A DNA stretch of 34,271 nt. Origin: an uncultured Fidelibacterota bacterium (GTDB taxonomy: Bacteria; Marinisomatota; Marinisomatia; Marinisomatales; TCS55). The notes below the pieces were generated by a model. That model was not told the origin of the DNA and searched no databases. It saw only the letters and a list, made by a program, of their open reading frames with translations. Both the position numbers and the translations under genes were made by a program. Below, piece by piece: positions 14,261 to 24,900 of the stretch. How positions within the stretch are numbered: the stretch's first letter is position 1; every line of letters starts with the position of its first letter. Where the stretch lies: the NCBI GenBank assembly GCA_913046805.1, contig CAJWTA010000004.1, positions 1 through 34,271 of the forward strand. The letters are read 5' to 3'.

Positions 14261-15527
14261 AAAAACCCCATCCAAACAAACAGGAGCTAATTTGCTTAGT
14301 TGGGCTGAAGAGCGAATGCCTATACTTAAAAATATCTCTAAGCGCTTTATCGAAGAAAAACCACTTAAAGGTATTAAGATTGGAGTTGCTCTTCACCTTG
14401 AAAAGAAAACCGGCGTGCTTCTGCAGACACTCCAAAAAGGAGGTGCTGAAGTTTCGGCTTCATCCTGCAACCCTTTGACAACCGATGACGATGTGGCGGT
14501 AGCGCTGTCTGATGAAATGAACGTCCATGCCTGGTCCAATCAAAACGACGAAGAATATTACACATGTTTAAATAACGTATTAGAGTCTAAACCTAGGATC
14601 GTAATCGATGATGGCTGCGACTTAATATTTTTAGCTCATAAGGAATACCCTGAAGTTGTTAAAAACATGTATGGAGCATGTGAAGAAACAACCACAGGTA
14701 TAGTTAGACTGCGCGCCATGCATAACGATAAAGCGTTAAAATTTCCAGTTGTTGCTGTGAACAATGCACATTCAAAATACCTCTTTGATAACAGATATGG
14801 TACCGGTCAAAGTGTGATTGAAGGTATTTTATCTGCAACGAATACGCTGATAGCAGGTAAAAATGTTGTTGTAATTGGGTATGGTTGGTGCGGAAGAGGT
14901 ATAGCGCAACGCCTAAAGGGTCTTGGGGCAAAAGTTCACGTTGTGGAAACCTCAAATAGTGCACCTGATGGGCCTTCTGGGTATCACCGCGCCTTAGAGG
15001 CTCTTTATGATGGTTGTTGGGTTGGAACTTTGGATGAAATAGCTGATACTGGGGATATATTTATAACAGCAACCGGAAATAAGCATGTGATAAATAAAAA
15101 ACATATGAATAAAATGAAAGACGGTGCGATTTTGGCAAATGCTGGACATTTTAACAATGAAATTGATTTAAATGGTTTAGAATCCATATCTGTTTCGTCG
15201 AATGAAATTCTTTCAAATGTTGATAAATATGAACTAAACAATGGAAAACATATAATATTACTCTCAAAGGGAAGGCTCGTGAACCTATCTCAACCTACCG
15301 GCCAAGGTCATCCCATCGAGATCATGGACGCAAGTTTTGCTACACAGGCATTGTGTGTAGAGCACCTGGTTAAAAATCATAAAAATTTAGATTGTTCTAT
15401 TTACGATGTTCCAGAGCAAATAGATAATGAAGTTGCGCGAATAGCTTTATCGTCTCATAAAATTTTTCTAGAAGATCTTTCTGAGGAGCAAAAACAATAC
15501 TTACACACTTGGCAAGAGGGTACCTAA
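14247..15527 (+). CDS. ahcY: Adenosylhomocysteinase (S-adenosylhomocysteine hydrolase)
   Basis: 426 residues, the short form found in archaea and many bacteria, without the ~40-residue insert of the longer bacterial form. It splits S-adenosylhomocysteine into adenosine and homocysteine using bound NAD+. Substrate-site motifs are ASSCNPLTTDDDVA, NDEEYY, IDDGCDLIF and the catalytic Lys/Asp/Asn of HSKYLFDNRYGTGQS. NAD-binding motifs are VIGYGWCGRGIA, TATGN, NAGHFNNEID and LLSKGRLVNL. One oddity: after the Glu of HVVETSNSAPDGPSGYHRALEA the family normally has a short ExDP(xx)RALEA turn, so there is an extra stretch of about nine residues and the usual EVDP is absent beside the NAD ribose. The gene overlaps the permease upstream and dut downstream. 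Confidence 0.95.
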   Translation: MSRLEKTPSKQTGANLLSWAEERMPILKNISKRFIEEKPLKGIKIGVALHLEKKTGVLLQTLQKGGAEVSASSCNPLTTDDDVAVALSDEMNVHAWSNQNDEEYYTCLNNVLESKPRIVIDDGCDLIFLAHKEYPEVVKNMYGACEETTTGIVRLRAMHNDKALKFPVVAVNNAHSKYLFDNRYGTGQSVIEGILSATNTLIAGKNVVVIGYGWCGRGIAQRLKGLGAKVHVVETSNSAPDGPSGYHRALEALYDGCWVGTLDEIADTGDIFITATGNKHVINKKHMNKMKDGAILANAGHFNNEIDLNGLESISVSSNEILSNVDKYELNNGKHIILLSKGRLVNLSQPTGQGHPIEIMDASFATQALCVEHLVKNHKNLDCSIYDVPEQIDNEVARIALSSHKIFLEDLSEEQKQYLHTWQEGT

Positions 15528-15964
15528 TGAAATTAAAAATTAAACCGTTTAATGATCTCGTTAAAGACATGTACGTAAATCATGGCCATTTTCATGTTGG
15601 CGATGCTGGCTTGGATTTATTTATCGCATCGAGCCAAACCATTAAAGCCGGTGAGACAACCTTAATTAAATTGCAGATTGCTTGTGAGTCTGTGAATCAA
15701 CAGCCATATTTGCTTATGCCAAGATCTAGTATTGCCAAAACACCTCTACGATTATGCAACTCCATTGGGTTGATTGATGGTGGCTATCGTGGTGAGATAA
15801 TGGCAGCTGTTGACAATGTAAAGACAGAGGATTACACAGTTGAGCCTAACCAAAGACTATTTCAGCTTGTAGCAATGAATGGAGCACCGATAGCATTTGA
15901 TATTGTAGAGGAATTGTCCGCTTCAACTCGAGGTGAGGGCGGTTTTGGCAGCACTGGTAAATAG
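15527..15964 (+). CDS. dut: dUTP diphosphatase (trimeric dUTPase)
   Basis: 145 residues from ATG 15527, which overlaps the ahcY stop by one base (TAATG). An earlier ATG at 15509 would add six residues inside ahcY and is not needed. The enzyme hydrolyses dUTP to dUMP and PPi, keeping uracil out of DNA and supplying thymidylate synthesis. All five motifs of the trimeric family are present: GDAGLDL (25-31), PRSSIAKT (65-72), GLIDGGYRGEI (81-91, with the catalytic Asp and substrate Tyr), NQRLFQLV (108-115) and STRGEGGFGSTGK (133-145, the P-loop-like mobile tail). It is part of the permease-ahcY-dut run, with CIRCE beginning 16 bases after its stop. Confidence 0.95.
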   Translation: MKLKIKPFNDLVKDMYVNHGHFHVGDAGLDLFIASSQTIKAGETTLIKLQIACESVNQQPYLLMPRSSIAKTPLRLCNSIGLIDGGYRGEIMAAVDNVKTEDYTVEPNQRLFQLVAMNGAPIAFDIVEELSASTRGEGGFGSTGK

Positions 15965-15979
15965 ATCAGTATGAAAATT

Positions 15980-16006
15980 TTAGCACTCTTAGCTTAAGAC
16001 TGCTAA
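15980..16006 (+). promoter_or_regulatory. CIRCE operator (HrcA-binding site)
   Basis: TTAGCACTC (15980-15988), a nine-base spacer, then GACTGCTAA (15998-16006). The canonical element is TTAGCACTC-N9-GAGTGCTAA, so only one base in the right arm deviates. It lies 84 bases before the groES start, the standard place for repression of groESL by HrcA under non-stress conditions. hrcA itself is not in the window. Confidence 0.93.
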
Positions 16007-16039
16007 AAATCATTGATACTTGATGAAAAAAATGATTAA

Positions 16040-16053
16040 TTTCAGCGCTGAAA
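16040..16053. promoter_or_regulatory. 14-bp perfect palindrome in the groES leader
   Basis: TTTCAGCGCTGAAA is its own reverse complement and lies between CIRCE and the groES ribosome-binding site. It could be a second operator or a small leader hairpin. A near copy (TTTCAGCCCTGAAT) precedes pntAA at 10916-10929. Confidence 0.35.
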
Positions 16054-16090
16054 ATTTTAAAAACTAACAAATAAATACAGGAGTTTTAAC

Positions 16091-16381
16091 ATGGCACTAA
16101 AAGTAAAACCTTTAGCTGATCGCGTAGTAGTAGAACCTGCACCAGCTGAGGAAGTGTCCTCCGGGGGCATTATTCTTCCAGATACTGCTCAGGAAAAGCC
16201 ACAACAAGGTACAATCGCCGCGACCGGTCCAGGCAAAGTTTCAGATGCCGGTACAACAGTCGCAATGGAAGTAAAAAAAGGAGATAAGGTACTCTATGGT
16301 AAGTACAGTGGAACCGAGTTCTCCTATGAAGGAAAAGATTATTTAATTATGCGCGAGAGTGATATTCTCGCCGTACTATAA
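16091..16381 (+). CDS. groES: Co-chaperonin GroES
   Basis: 96 residues, standard length. GroES caps the GroEL barrel during ATP-driven protein folding. The N-terminus [20 protein letters not shown], the mobile loop [16 protein letters not shown] that binds GroEL, the roof-forming middle, and the end [14 protein letters not shown] are all typical. The ribosome-binding site AGGAG (16080-16084) precedes the ATG. groEL follows after 15 bases with its own AAGGAG. CIRCE upstream indicates heat-shock control through HrcA. Confidence 0.98.
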   Translation: MALKVKPLADRVVVEPAPAEEVSSGGIILPDTAQEKPQQGTIAATGPGKVSDAGTTVAMEVKKGDKVLYGKYSGTEFSYEGKDYLIMRESDILAVL

Positions 16382-18031
<1,650 letters not shown>

Positions 18032-18053
18032 ATTGAGCAAATTGCTCTTACTC

Positions 18054-18090
18054 AAAAACCCTCTCTTTTTTCAAAGGAGAGGGTTTTTTT
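18054..18090 (+). terminator. Intrinsic terminator after groEL
   Basis: AAACCCTCTC pairs with GAGAGGGTTT around an 11-base loop, and seven T residues end at 18090. It lies 22 bases after the groEL stop and 50 bases before folB, separating the heat-shock operon from the folate genes. Confidence 0.92.
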
Positions 18091-18139
18091 ATATGCACCT
18101 TGATTACCGAAGATATGTCCTCTTAAATTCAGTATAGTT

Positions 18140-18496
18140 ATGGGTACTATTAAGCTTAAAAATATGCAATTTTTTGGGTACCATGGTGTGTACGACCATG
18201 AAAAAGAACTTGGAGCTCCCTTTGAAGTAGATGTAGAAATTTCTAAATCGTTTAGTGAAGCTGCATCGACTGATGACATCGATCAAACTGTTAATTACGA
18301 TGCGGTTTACAAATTGGTTCAAGATGCTGTGACAAATGTTAGGTACAATCTTATTGAGACCTTGGCTAATAAAATTGCAAATGGCATAATAGACAACTTT
18401 GAAGTTGAGAAAGTATTAGTTAGGGTAAGAAAGCCAAAAGTTCAAATTAACGGAATTCTCGATACAGTTGAAGTCGAGACAGAAAAAAAGAAATGA
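18140..18496 (+). CDS. folB: Dihydroneopterin aldolase
   Basis: 118 residues, typical for this small homo-octameric enzyme. It converts 7,8-dihydroneopterin to 6-hydroxymethyl-dihydropterin in folate synthesis. FFGYHGVYDHEKELGAPFEV (11-30) is the family signature with Tyr/His/Gly and the pterin-site Glu. NYDAVYKLVQDAV and TLANKIANGIIDNF cover the helical core, and VLVRVRKPKVQINGILDTVEV ends in the KP strand that carries the catalytic Lys. Its stop overlaps the folK start (ATGA). It is the first gene of a long co-directional cluster. Confidence 0.96.
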   Translation: MGTIKLKNMQFFGYHGVYDHEKELGAPFEVDVEISKSFSEAASTDDIDQTVNYDAVYKLVQDAVTNVRYNLIETLANKIANGIIDNFEVEKVLVRVRKPKVQINGILDTVEVETEKKK

Positions 18497-18999
18497 ATCA
18501 GCTGGTTTATTTAGGTCTGGGCACGAACATTGGAGATCGAGATACAAATTTATTTACAGCGATCGCAGCACTGGATGTAAGGGATGAAATTTCTGTCAAT
18601 CGCACTGCTTCCATTTATGAAACAGACCCATTGTACAAACTAGATCAACCCAATTTTTTAAATACCGTTGTTGAAATTGAGACTTCTTTACAGCCCGAAG
18701 TAATGATTCAGGTTTGTCAGGGGATTGAGCTGATGCTTGGCAGGCCCTTGAGTCGCGCGAAGAATGAGCCAAGAGTTATAGATATTGATATCCTTGCCTA
18801 TGAAACAATTTCTGTAGAATTAGGTGAATTAAAAATTCCCCATCCTCAACTATTTGCACGTAAGTTTGTGCTAGTACCTTGGGTAGAAATTGCCCCGAAT
18901 TTTGTTGTACAAGATTATGGAAAAAGTGTCTCTGATCTTTTAATGCTTTGTCCTGATCCGTCAACAATAAAAAAGTATAACTTGGAAAAAACTGCATGA
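18493..18999 (+). CDS. folK: 2-amino-4-hydroxy-6-hydroxymethyldihydropteridine pyrophosphokinase
   Basis: 168 residues. HPPK transfers pyrophosphate from ATP to 6-hydroxymethyl-dihydropterin, the step after FolB. Visible motifs are LGLGTNIGDRDTNL near the N-terminus, SIYETDPLYKLDQPNFLNTV (substrate loop), PRVIDIDIL with the Asp-x-Asp Mg2+ pair, and IPHPQLFARKFVLVPWVEIAP. It overlaps folB upstream and the deoxynucleoside kinase gene downstream, each by four bases (ATGA). Confidence 0.96.
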   Translation: MNQLVYLGLGTNIGDRDTNLFTAIAALDVRDEISVNRTASIYETDPLYKLDQPNFLNTVVEIETSLQPEVMIQVCQGIELMLGRPLSRAKNEPRVIDIDILAYETISVELGELKIPHPQLFARKFVLVPWVEIAPNFVVQDYGKSVSDLLMLCPDPSTIKKYNLEKTA

Positions 19000-19646
19000 A
19001 AAATTTGCAATATGTTGCAATTGAGGGAACTATAGGAGTAGGTAAGACTAGCCTCGCAAATCTTTTCTCTGAAAAACTCGGCGCAAAATTAATCCTTGAA
19101 GCATTTGAAGATAACCCTTTTTTAACCGATTTTTATGAAGACCCAGAAAGCAATGCCTTTCAAACACAACTATGGTTTTTACTTCAGCGTTACCAGCAAC
19201 AACAAGAGCTTAGACAGGTGGATATGTTCCAACATTTAGTGGTTACGGATTACATGTTTGTAAAAGATAGATTGTTCGCAGCTTTAAATTTAAATGAAAA
19301 AGAAATGTCTCTATATGACAGCGTAGCAAAAATGATGGAGAAAAATGTCATTCATCCGGATCTTGTTATATTTCTACAAGCTGATACTGATACTCTAATG
19401 AGAAATATATTAAAGCGTGGCAGAGAATTTGAAAAAAACATGTCTGAGGATTATATAGATGCACTCAATCAAGTATACAATGAGTATTTTTTTCGATACC
19501 AAGAAACACCCCTAATTATAATCAACACAAACAACATTGATTTTGTAAAAAATCCCGGCGATCTTGAAGAGATGATTAGTTATATCCGACAGCCTGTAAG
19601 TGGCACTAAATTCTTTAATCCGTCATCAGGTCTACAGAATGCTTAG
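18996..19646 (+). CDS. Deoxynucleoside kinase (dCK/dGK family)
   Basis: 216 residues. It phosphorylates deoxynucleosides (probably deoxyadenosine or deoxyguanosine) for salvage. The P-loop GTIGVGKT covers 11-18, the conserved Glu of LEAFEDNPFLTDFYED is the likely catalytic base region, FLLQRYQQQQEL and VVTDYMFVKDRLFA correspond to the substrate-binding and DRS-like helices, and KRGREFEKNM is the LID arginine region. The start is the ATGA overlap with folK; the stop overlaps the next small gene. Specificity cannot be read from sequence. Translational coupling to two folate genes points to shared need for DNA precursors. Confidence 0.93.
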   Translation: MKNLQYVAIEGTIGVGKTSLANLFSEKLGAKLILEAFEDNPFLTDFYEDPESNAFQTQLWFLLQRYQQQQELRQVDMFQHLVVTDYMFVKDRLFAALNLNEKEMSLYDSVAKMMEKNVIHPDLVIFLQADTDTLMRNILKRGREFEKNMSEDYIDALNQVYNEYFFRYQETPLIIINTNNIDFVKNPGDLEEMISYIRQPVSGTKFFNPSSGLQNA

Positions 19647-19800
19647 AACCTTAATTATTGCATCATTTGCATATTTTTTATTTTCTTATCTGAGAAGATC
19701 CTTTTTTACAAGTAAGTCGAACTTTAATTCCAAAAAAGATCAAAGCTATAAGAATCTTGATATAAAGGATGCCGACTTTGAGGATATTGAAAATGATTAA
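19639..19800 (+). CDS. Small single-pass membrane protein, DUF4834-like
   Basis: 53 residues from ATG 19639, overlapping the kinase stop. Residues 3-20 form one hydrophobic helix (RTLIIASFAYFLFSYLRRSF) followed by a Lys/Asn-rich cytoplasmic segment and an acidic end, LDIKDADFEDIEND. A short membrane helix ending in a basic stretch and then a DFEDI/DFEEV-like acidic tail is the layout of DUF4834 proteins of Bacteroidetes. Function unknown. The stop overlaps the DoxX gene by eight bases. Confidence 0.65.
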   Translation: MLRTLIIASFAYFLFSYLRRSFFTSKSNFNSKKDQSYKNLDIKDADFEDIEND

Positions 19801-20242
19801 TTATAGAAAACTTTTAACACCAGATCATAAAATCCAAGATATTGCATTATTACTACTTCGGTTTTTACCATCCTACTACATGGTAGTGAACCATGGATGG
19901 AAAAAAATTACCAATCCTCAAAAATGGGAGAGATATGGAAACTTCTTTACCAAGTATTTTGGCGATCTTATAGATTTTGCCAATATTCCTTTTGGGTTTA
20001 TGGCTTCTTTTTCTGAATCTGTTTGTGCGATCATGATCATGATCGGCTTATTTGCTCAACCCGCATCTCTTTTATTGGCATTCACTATGCTTGTTGCAGC
20101 AATGCATCATATTACAGGAACTGGAAGCCCCGAGAATGCATGGGTATTTTTCTCGATTTACATAGCAATTACGTTGGTTGGGCCTGGTAGGTATAGTTTT
20201 GATTTTTTAATATTTTTACGAAATGGAAATAATCGCATATGA
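19793..20242 (+). CDS. DoxX family membrane protein
   Basis: 149 residues from ATG 19793. Four membrane helices can be seen, with LLLLRFLPSYYMVVNHGWKK (first helix with the DoxX His/Gly pattern), FFTKYFGDLIDFANIPFGFM, SESVCAIMIMIGLFAQPASL, LLAFTMLVAAMHH and WVFFSIYIAITLVGPGRYSF as the last. The ending GPGRYSFD is characteristic of DoxX/SURF4-like proteins, which have been tied to redox and thiol homeostasis without a firm biochemical role. It overlaps both neighbours and belongs to the folB-to-HIT cluster. Confidence 0.9.
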   Translation: MINYRKLLTPDHKIQDIALLLLRFLPSYYMVVNHGWKKITNPQKWERYGNFFTKYFGDLIDFANIPFGFMASFSESVCAIMIMIGLFAQPASLLLAFTMLVAAMHHITGTGSPENAWVFFSIYIAITLVGPGRYSFDFLIFLRNGNNRI

Positions 20243-20826
20243 AAAAAATACAATTTTTTATAATCATTTTGACCGTTGTCTCTTTAGCTCAAGGACAATT
20301 TAAAAAAGGTTTTGGCTTTACGACAGGGGCTTGGGGATCTGGTTTTCATTACATGGGCGATTGGCAGCTTAATGAGACACTTTTCTCTGGTTTTGAGTTG
20401 AAATTTATCGATGTTAAAAATGATGGTGAAATGCCAGCTATCAACTACTATACAGGACAAACTTTTAACATAGGAGACGACGCTCTGATATTGTTTCCAT
20501 TATTTGGAAAAGTAAGATTTTTACCTTTTGAAGGAATGATCGCCAATGATTTTTCACCTTTTGTAGAAATAAAAGCTGGCGCAAATTTTGCACTAGATGG
20601 TAATGGCAACGCAAGGACATTTCGAGGTCGTTGGAGTAATTCAGACTCCTATACTTCCTTTGGAGGTCAATTTGTTATCGGTATTATTTTTCCACAAATC
20701 AATGGCACTTCTATTATTACCTCGATAGGCTATGAAACTCTACCTATGAGTCAAAAAGTAGATGGGCGCGACAATTACGATGGTATGACTCTAAACATAT
20801 CTTATATATTCAGAAATAGAAGATAG
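20239..20826 (+). CDS. Secreted probable outer-membrane beta-barrel protein
   Basis: 195 residues. A signal peptide covers 1-19, cut before QFKKG (LTVVSLAQG). The mature chain alternates hydrophobic/aromatic and polar residues and is rich in Gly, Phe and Tyr: GFGFTTGAWGSGFHYMG, LFSGFELKFIDV, FSPFVEIKAGANFAL, YTSFGGQFVIGIIFP. It ends in LNISYIFRNRR, close to the aromatic end expected of an outer-membrane strand. I count roughly eight possible strands. No specific family is recognised. ATG 20239 overlaps the DoxX stop, and rsmE starts two bases after its own stop. Confidence 0.7.
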   Translation: MKKIQFFIIILTVVSLAQGQFKKGFGFTTGAWGSGFHYMGDWQLNETLFSGFELKFIDVKNDGEMPAINYYTGQTFNIGDDALILFPLFGKVRFLPFEGMIANDFSPFVEIKAGANFALDGNGNARTFRGRWSNSDSYTSFGGQFVIGIIFPQINGTSIITSIGYETLPMSQKVDGRDNYDGMTLNISYIFRNRR

Positions 20827-20828
20827 TA

Positions 20829-21539
20829 ATGGATGAATTATTCCTGCATGTTCATCCATCTGATATAAATAACAACCAATTTAAACTATCTTCTGCTGAG
20901 AGCCACCATTTTCTAAAGTCACTTAGAGGTTCGGTAGGTGATGAAGTCTTTCTTTTAGATGGTATAGGTACCGCATTTCAATCACAGGTTAGCGCTATCG
21001 ATAACTCTATTGTCAGTGGAAATATTAATCAATCCTTTGCAAATTTTGGAGAAAATAGAAAAAATATACATCTTGCGTTGGGTTTGATAAAGGGTAAGCG
21101 GATGGAAATTGCCATTGAAAAATCTGTTGAGTTTGGCGTCAAATCTATTCATCCTATACTTTTTGATCGAAGTATAAAGAAATCCCTAAACATCCAAAGG
21201 TTGTCAAATATTGTCACTTCAGCTGCCAAGCAGTGTGGTAGAAGTTTTTTCCCCGATATTAAGGAAACTCTCCCATTTTCAGACTGGGTAGATAAGTATA
21301 GAGAAAGCAATCTATTTGCATGCCATTTTCAGGGTAAATCCAAGCTTGAGAGTATTGTTGACACAGCAACAGATGATGTCATAATCATTGTGGGTCCGGA
21401 AGGTGATTTTTCTGATGCTGAAATTACCCTTTTAAATAACCACGGAGTTCCATTGGTAAATTTAGGTCAGAGGAGGCTTCGAAGCGAGTCTGCTTGTATC
21501 TCATCGCTAATTTCTGTTCAAAATATTATGGAAAATTGA
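20829..21539 (+). CDS. rsmE: 16S rRNA (uracil-1498-N3) methyltransferase
   Basis: 236 residues. RsmE is a SPOUT-class enzyme that uses S-adenosylmethionine to methylate U1498 of 16S rRNA. The N-terminal PUA-like part begins LFLHVHPSD. The knotted SAM-binding core shows ALGLIKGKRMEIAIEKSVEFGV, AAKQCGRS, IIIVGPEGDFSDAEITLL (GPEG at about 189-192) and LGQRRLRSESACISSL at the end. The start at ATG 20829 sits two bases after the preceding stop, and the HIT gene follows after one base. Confidence 0.96.
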   Translation: MDELFLHVHPSDINNNQFKLSSAESHHFLKSLRGSVGDEVFLLDGIGTAFQSQVSAIDNSIVSGNINQSFANFGENRKNIHLALGLIKGKRMEIAIEKSVEFGVKSIHPILFDRSIKKSLNIQRLSNIVTSAAKQCGRSFFPDIKETLPFSDWVDKYRESNLFACHFQGKSKLESIVDTATDDVIIIVGPEGDFSDAEITLLNNHGVPLVNLGQRRLRSESACISSLISVQNIMEN

Positions 21540-21540
21540 T

Positions 21541-21885
21541 ATGAAGGATTGCTTGTTTTGTAATGTAGTTAATGGTTCTGTTCCAGTCAAAGCAGTAATC
21601 GAAACCGATACAATTTTGGCCTTTGAAGATATACAGCCCCAGGCTCCTATTCATGTATTAATCATTCCAAAAAAACACATAGCCTCCATAAATGATATTG
21701 AAGATAAAGATAAAGAAGTCTGCGGCGAGATGCTATTAGTAGCAAAAAAACTTGCAGAAATGTTAGGTATCAAAGATTCAGGTTACAGAACAATCTTCAA
21801 CACAAATGAGGATGGTGGTCAAACAGTATATCATATCCATATGCATCTTTTGGGTGGTAGAAAATTAAAATGGCCACCAGGATAA
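21541..21885 (+). CDS. HIT family protein (HINT-like purine nucleoside phosphoramidase/hydrolase)
   Basis: 114 residues, the usual HINT length. It should hydrolyse AMP-lysine or similar phosphoramidates. The histidine triad is VYHIHMHLLGG, with H98, H100 and H102. CLFC (4-7) near the N-terminus is the zinc-ligand pair seen in many bacterial HINT proteins. Core strands are ILAFEDIQPQAPIHVLIIPK and YRTIFNTNEDGGQTVYH. It ends in KLKWPPG, as E. coli HinT ends close to the active site. It is the last gene of the folB cluster, one base after rsmE. Confidence 0.95.
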   Translation: MKDCLFCNVVNGSVPVKAVIETDTILAFEDIQPQAPIHVLIIPKKHIASINDIEDKDKEVCGEMLLVAKKLAEMLGIKDSGYRTIFNTNEDGGQTVYHIHMHLLGGRKLKWPPG

Positions 21886-21929
21886 GATTATTTTATAAAC
21901 TCTTTGTTTTATGGTAATAGTAAATTTTT

Positions 21930-21935
21930 TATAAT
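21930..21935 (+). promoter_or_regulatory. Candidate -10 box for smc
   Basis: A perfect TATAAT (21930-21935) lies in a T-rich stretch 33 bases before the smc start. No clear -35 is visible. The gap between the HIT gene and smc has no other recognisable signal, and no hairpin terminator is seen. Confidence 0.3.
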
Positions 21936-21968
21936 TTTTTTAGATTGCAACATCTTTTTACCTCGTAA

Positions 21969-24900
21969 ATGTATATATCAGAAATAAATCTACACGGCTT
22001 TAAATCTTTTGCTAAAAAAGAAAAAATAAAATTTGGCGAAGGGGTGACTGTAATTGTTGGGCCTAATGGTTGTGGTAAAACCAATATTGTTGATGCTATA
22101 CGCTGGGTATTGGGTGAACAAAAATATTCAGTTCTTCGATCAGGGAAGATGGGTGACGTAATATTTAATGGAGCAGAAGGATTGAAACCACTATCAGTTT
22201 GCGAGGCCTATCTTACTGTTCATAATAACCGCGGCAAGCTACCAATCGAATATACCGACATTGAAATTGGACGAAGAGTATATAGAGATGGGGAGTCAGA
22301 ATACTTCATCAACAAAACACCCTGTAGATTAAAAGATATTCACGATCTTTTTATTGATACAGGTATGGGTTCAGATGCCTATTCTGTAATTGAATTAAAA
22401 ATGATCGAACAAATTTTGTCTGAAACAGCTGATGATAGAAAACGAATGTTTGAAGAAGCAGCTGGGATAAATAAATATAAACAGCAAAGACAGTCAGCGC
22501 TGAGAAAATTTGACGCTGTCCAAAGAGATTTGGATAGGGTTAATGATATTGTTCAAGAGGTGGAGCAAAAGACGAAAAGTTTGGGCCTTCAATTGAAAAG
22601 ATTTAATCGTCATGAGAAATTGTCTAAAGAGCTTTTTGATGCAGAGATTGAATTGGCGTACGTTAAAGTTCACGATTATGAATCCGAATTAATACCGTTA
22701 AAAAAGAGCCTATTGGATACAAAGTCTTTGAAAAAAGAGAAAACCTCGGATACCTCTCTTTTAGAAACAGAGCTCCAGAGCGTTAAAGGCGTTTACAAAG
22801 AGCAACAGGAAGACCTGCGTAACAAACAAATCCACCTTCAAGATCTTGAAAAAGGGAGAAGCGAAGCGCAAAACAATGTGCTTATCTGGAATGAGCAATA
22901 CAAGTCTGCGGAATTAAATATTAACAGATTGACAGTTGAATTAGCTGGAAACAAAGAAAAGAGCAGTGGTTTTTCAGATAAAATCGAAGCCCAAGAAAAA
23001 GATATTGCCGATCTCGAGCCTAAAATAAACAGCCAAAAACAGATATATGAAAAGAAAAACAATGAATTCAGTAAGATTGAAAAAAAATATTTGTCGGCAC
23101 AGCAGCAAATCAAATCACTTGAAGCTTCTAGATGGGACGCTCAAGAGAAGATTGTAGGTGATAGGTCAAATCTTGATAGGGCAATTTCCTCCATTGATGA
23201 AAAAACAACCGTTATCGCTCATTTAAAGAACAAGAAAACCAATCTTGAAAAGGACCAGAGAGATTTTTCTTTAGATCAAAATAAGATTGATGATAAAACA
23301 GAAAAGTGCGACAAAAATGTTACGTCGATAAAGAAGGATTTAAATTCTAATTTGAAAGAACTCGAAAAAAGTCAGAGTGAACATTCTCAATTAAGCATGA
23401 ATATTTATTCGCAACAAAGCGAGCTCCAGTCTTTGAAATCGCAACTTACATTTATCAGTGAATTAATAGAACAAAAGCAGGGCTATCCAGAGGGAGCTAA
23501 AACAATTTTATCCAATAAATCCAATTATAATGGTTTAATAGGTGCGGTCGGCGAACTCTTTCAGGTGAAAGCAAAATATGAATCAGCTTTTCAAAGCGCA
23601 TTGGGTGATTGGGCAAAATGTATCGTTGTAAAAGATAGGCAGGCCGCTTTAGAGATCCATTCATCAGCGAAATCAAAGCAATTGGGTAATTTTTCAATCA
23701 TCCCATTGAAAGAATTAACAAAAATAAAACATCCTAAGCTCAATACCCCAAAGGTAGATGGTGTAATTGGTCGAGCTATTGATCATTGCGGTATCTCATC
23801 ATCGAATATTGGTATAGCCGAATTATTAATAGGAAACTTGCTCATAGTAGAAGATTTAAGCAAGATTGATATTAATGACCGTTTTAAAGGGTGGGATATT
23901 GTCGATTTAAAAGGATCTTTTTATGGCTCAAATTTCTTGCTTAAATATCAAGATAAGACAAAAGAAACCGGCATTATCGGCAGAGAAAAGAAAGCTGTAA
24001 AAACGCAAAAGAAAATAGCTTCCTTAGAAAATAAAATTAATAACAATCAAAAACTTTATACAAAACTAGAAAAGTCAATATCAGTTCTCGAATCTGCTAA
24101 AAATACTTTGAGCAAGGATCATGAGAAAAAGTATGCAGAGCTCAATGATTTAAAATCAGTTCAAATAAAAAATCATTATCGACAATCTCAAAATCTTGAA
24201 TCAATAAAAGAGCTTGAGGCCGAGATAATTCAAAATAATACAGAATTAGATGCATTACACAAGAATGTAGCTATATATAAACCCTCTATTGAACAAACAG
24301 ATAAGCTGATCAATAAATTACAAAAGGATATTGATGCTTTATCTCAGGATTTCTCTGTATTGCAAACAGAAAGAGATTCGTTTCAACACAAAGCACAAGA
24401 GGCAAGAATTGACCTTTTGAATATGGAAAATAGACTCAAAAGTATTTTATATCAAAAAGATTCAGCGATACAGTCCGTTTCTGAACTTGAGTTAAGAGAT
24501 AAATCAATTAAGGAAGAGATCATTGGGCTTGATGACCTTAAAAAGAATTTAGATATTAAAATTGTAAAGGATGAAAACAGCCTCAAATCCATTGCAAGTG
24601 AACTAACTAAAGAAAAATCAATATTCGATTTAAAAGAACAAGCGGTTTCAGATACGTTTAATTCTATGGAAAACCTTCAGTCTAAAATCGATGAAGAAAA
24701 ACGGCTTAAAGAAAATCTCTTTGAACAGCAAAAAAATAATGAGCTCAGAATTGTTGAATTGGATCAAAAAATAGGCAATATCAAAGAAAGGATCATGGAG
24801 AAATATAATTCCAAGGTACCAAAGGATTTAGTTGTTGATAAAGATAAAGATGAACTTGAAATTGAGATAGATAAGATCCAAAAGAGCATCGAGAATATTG

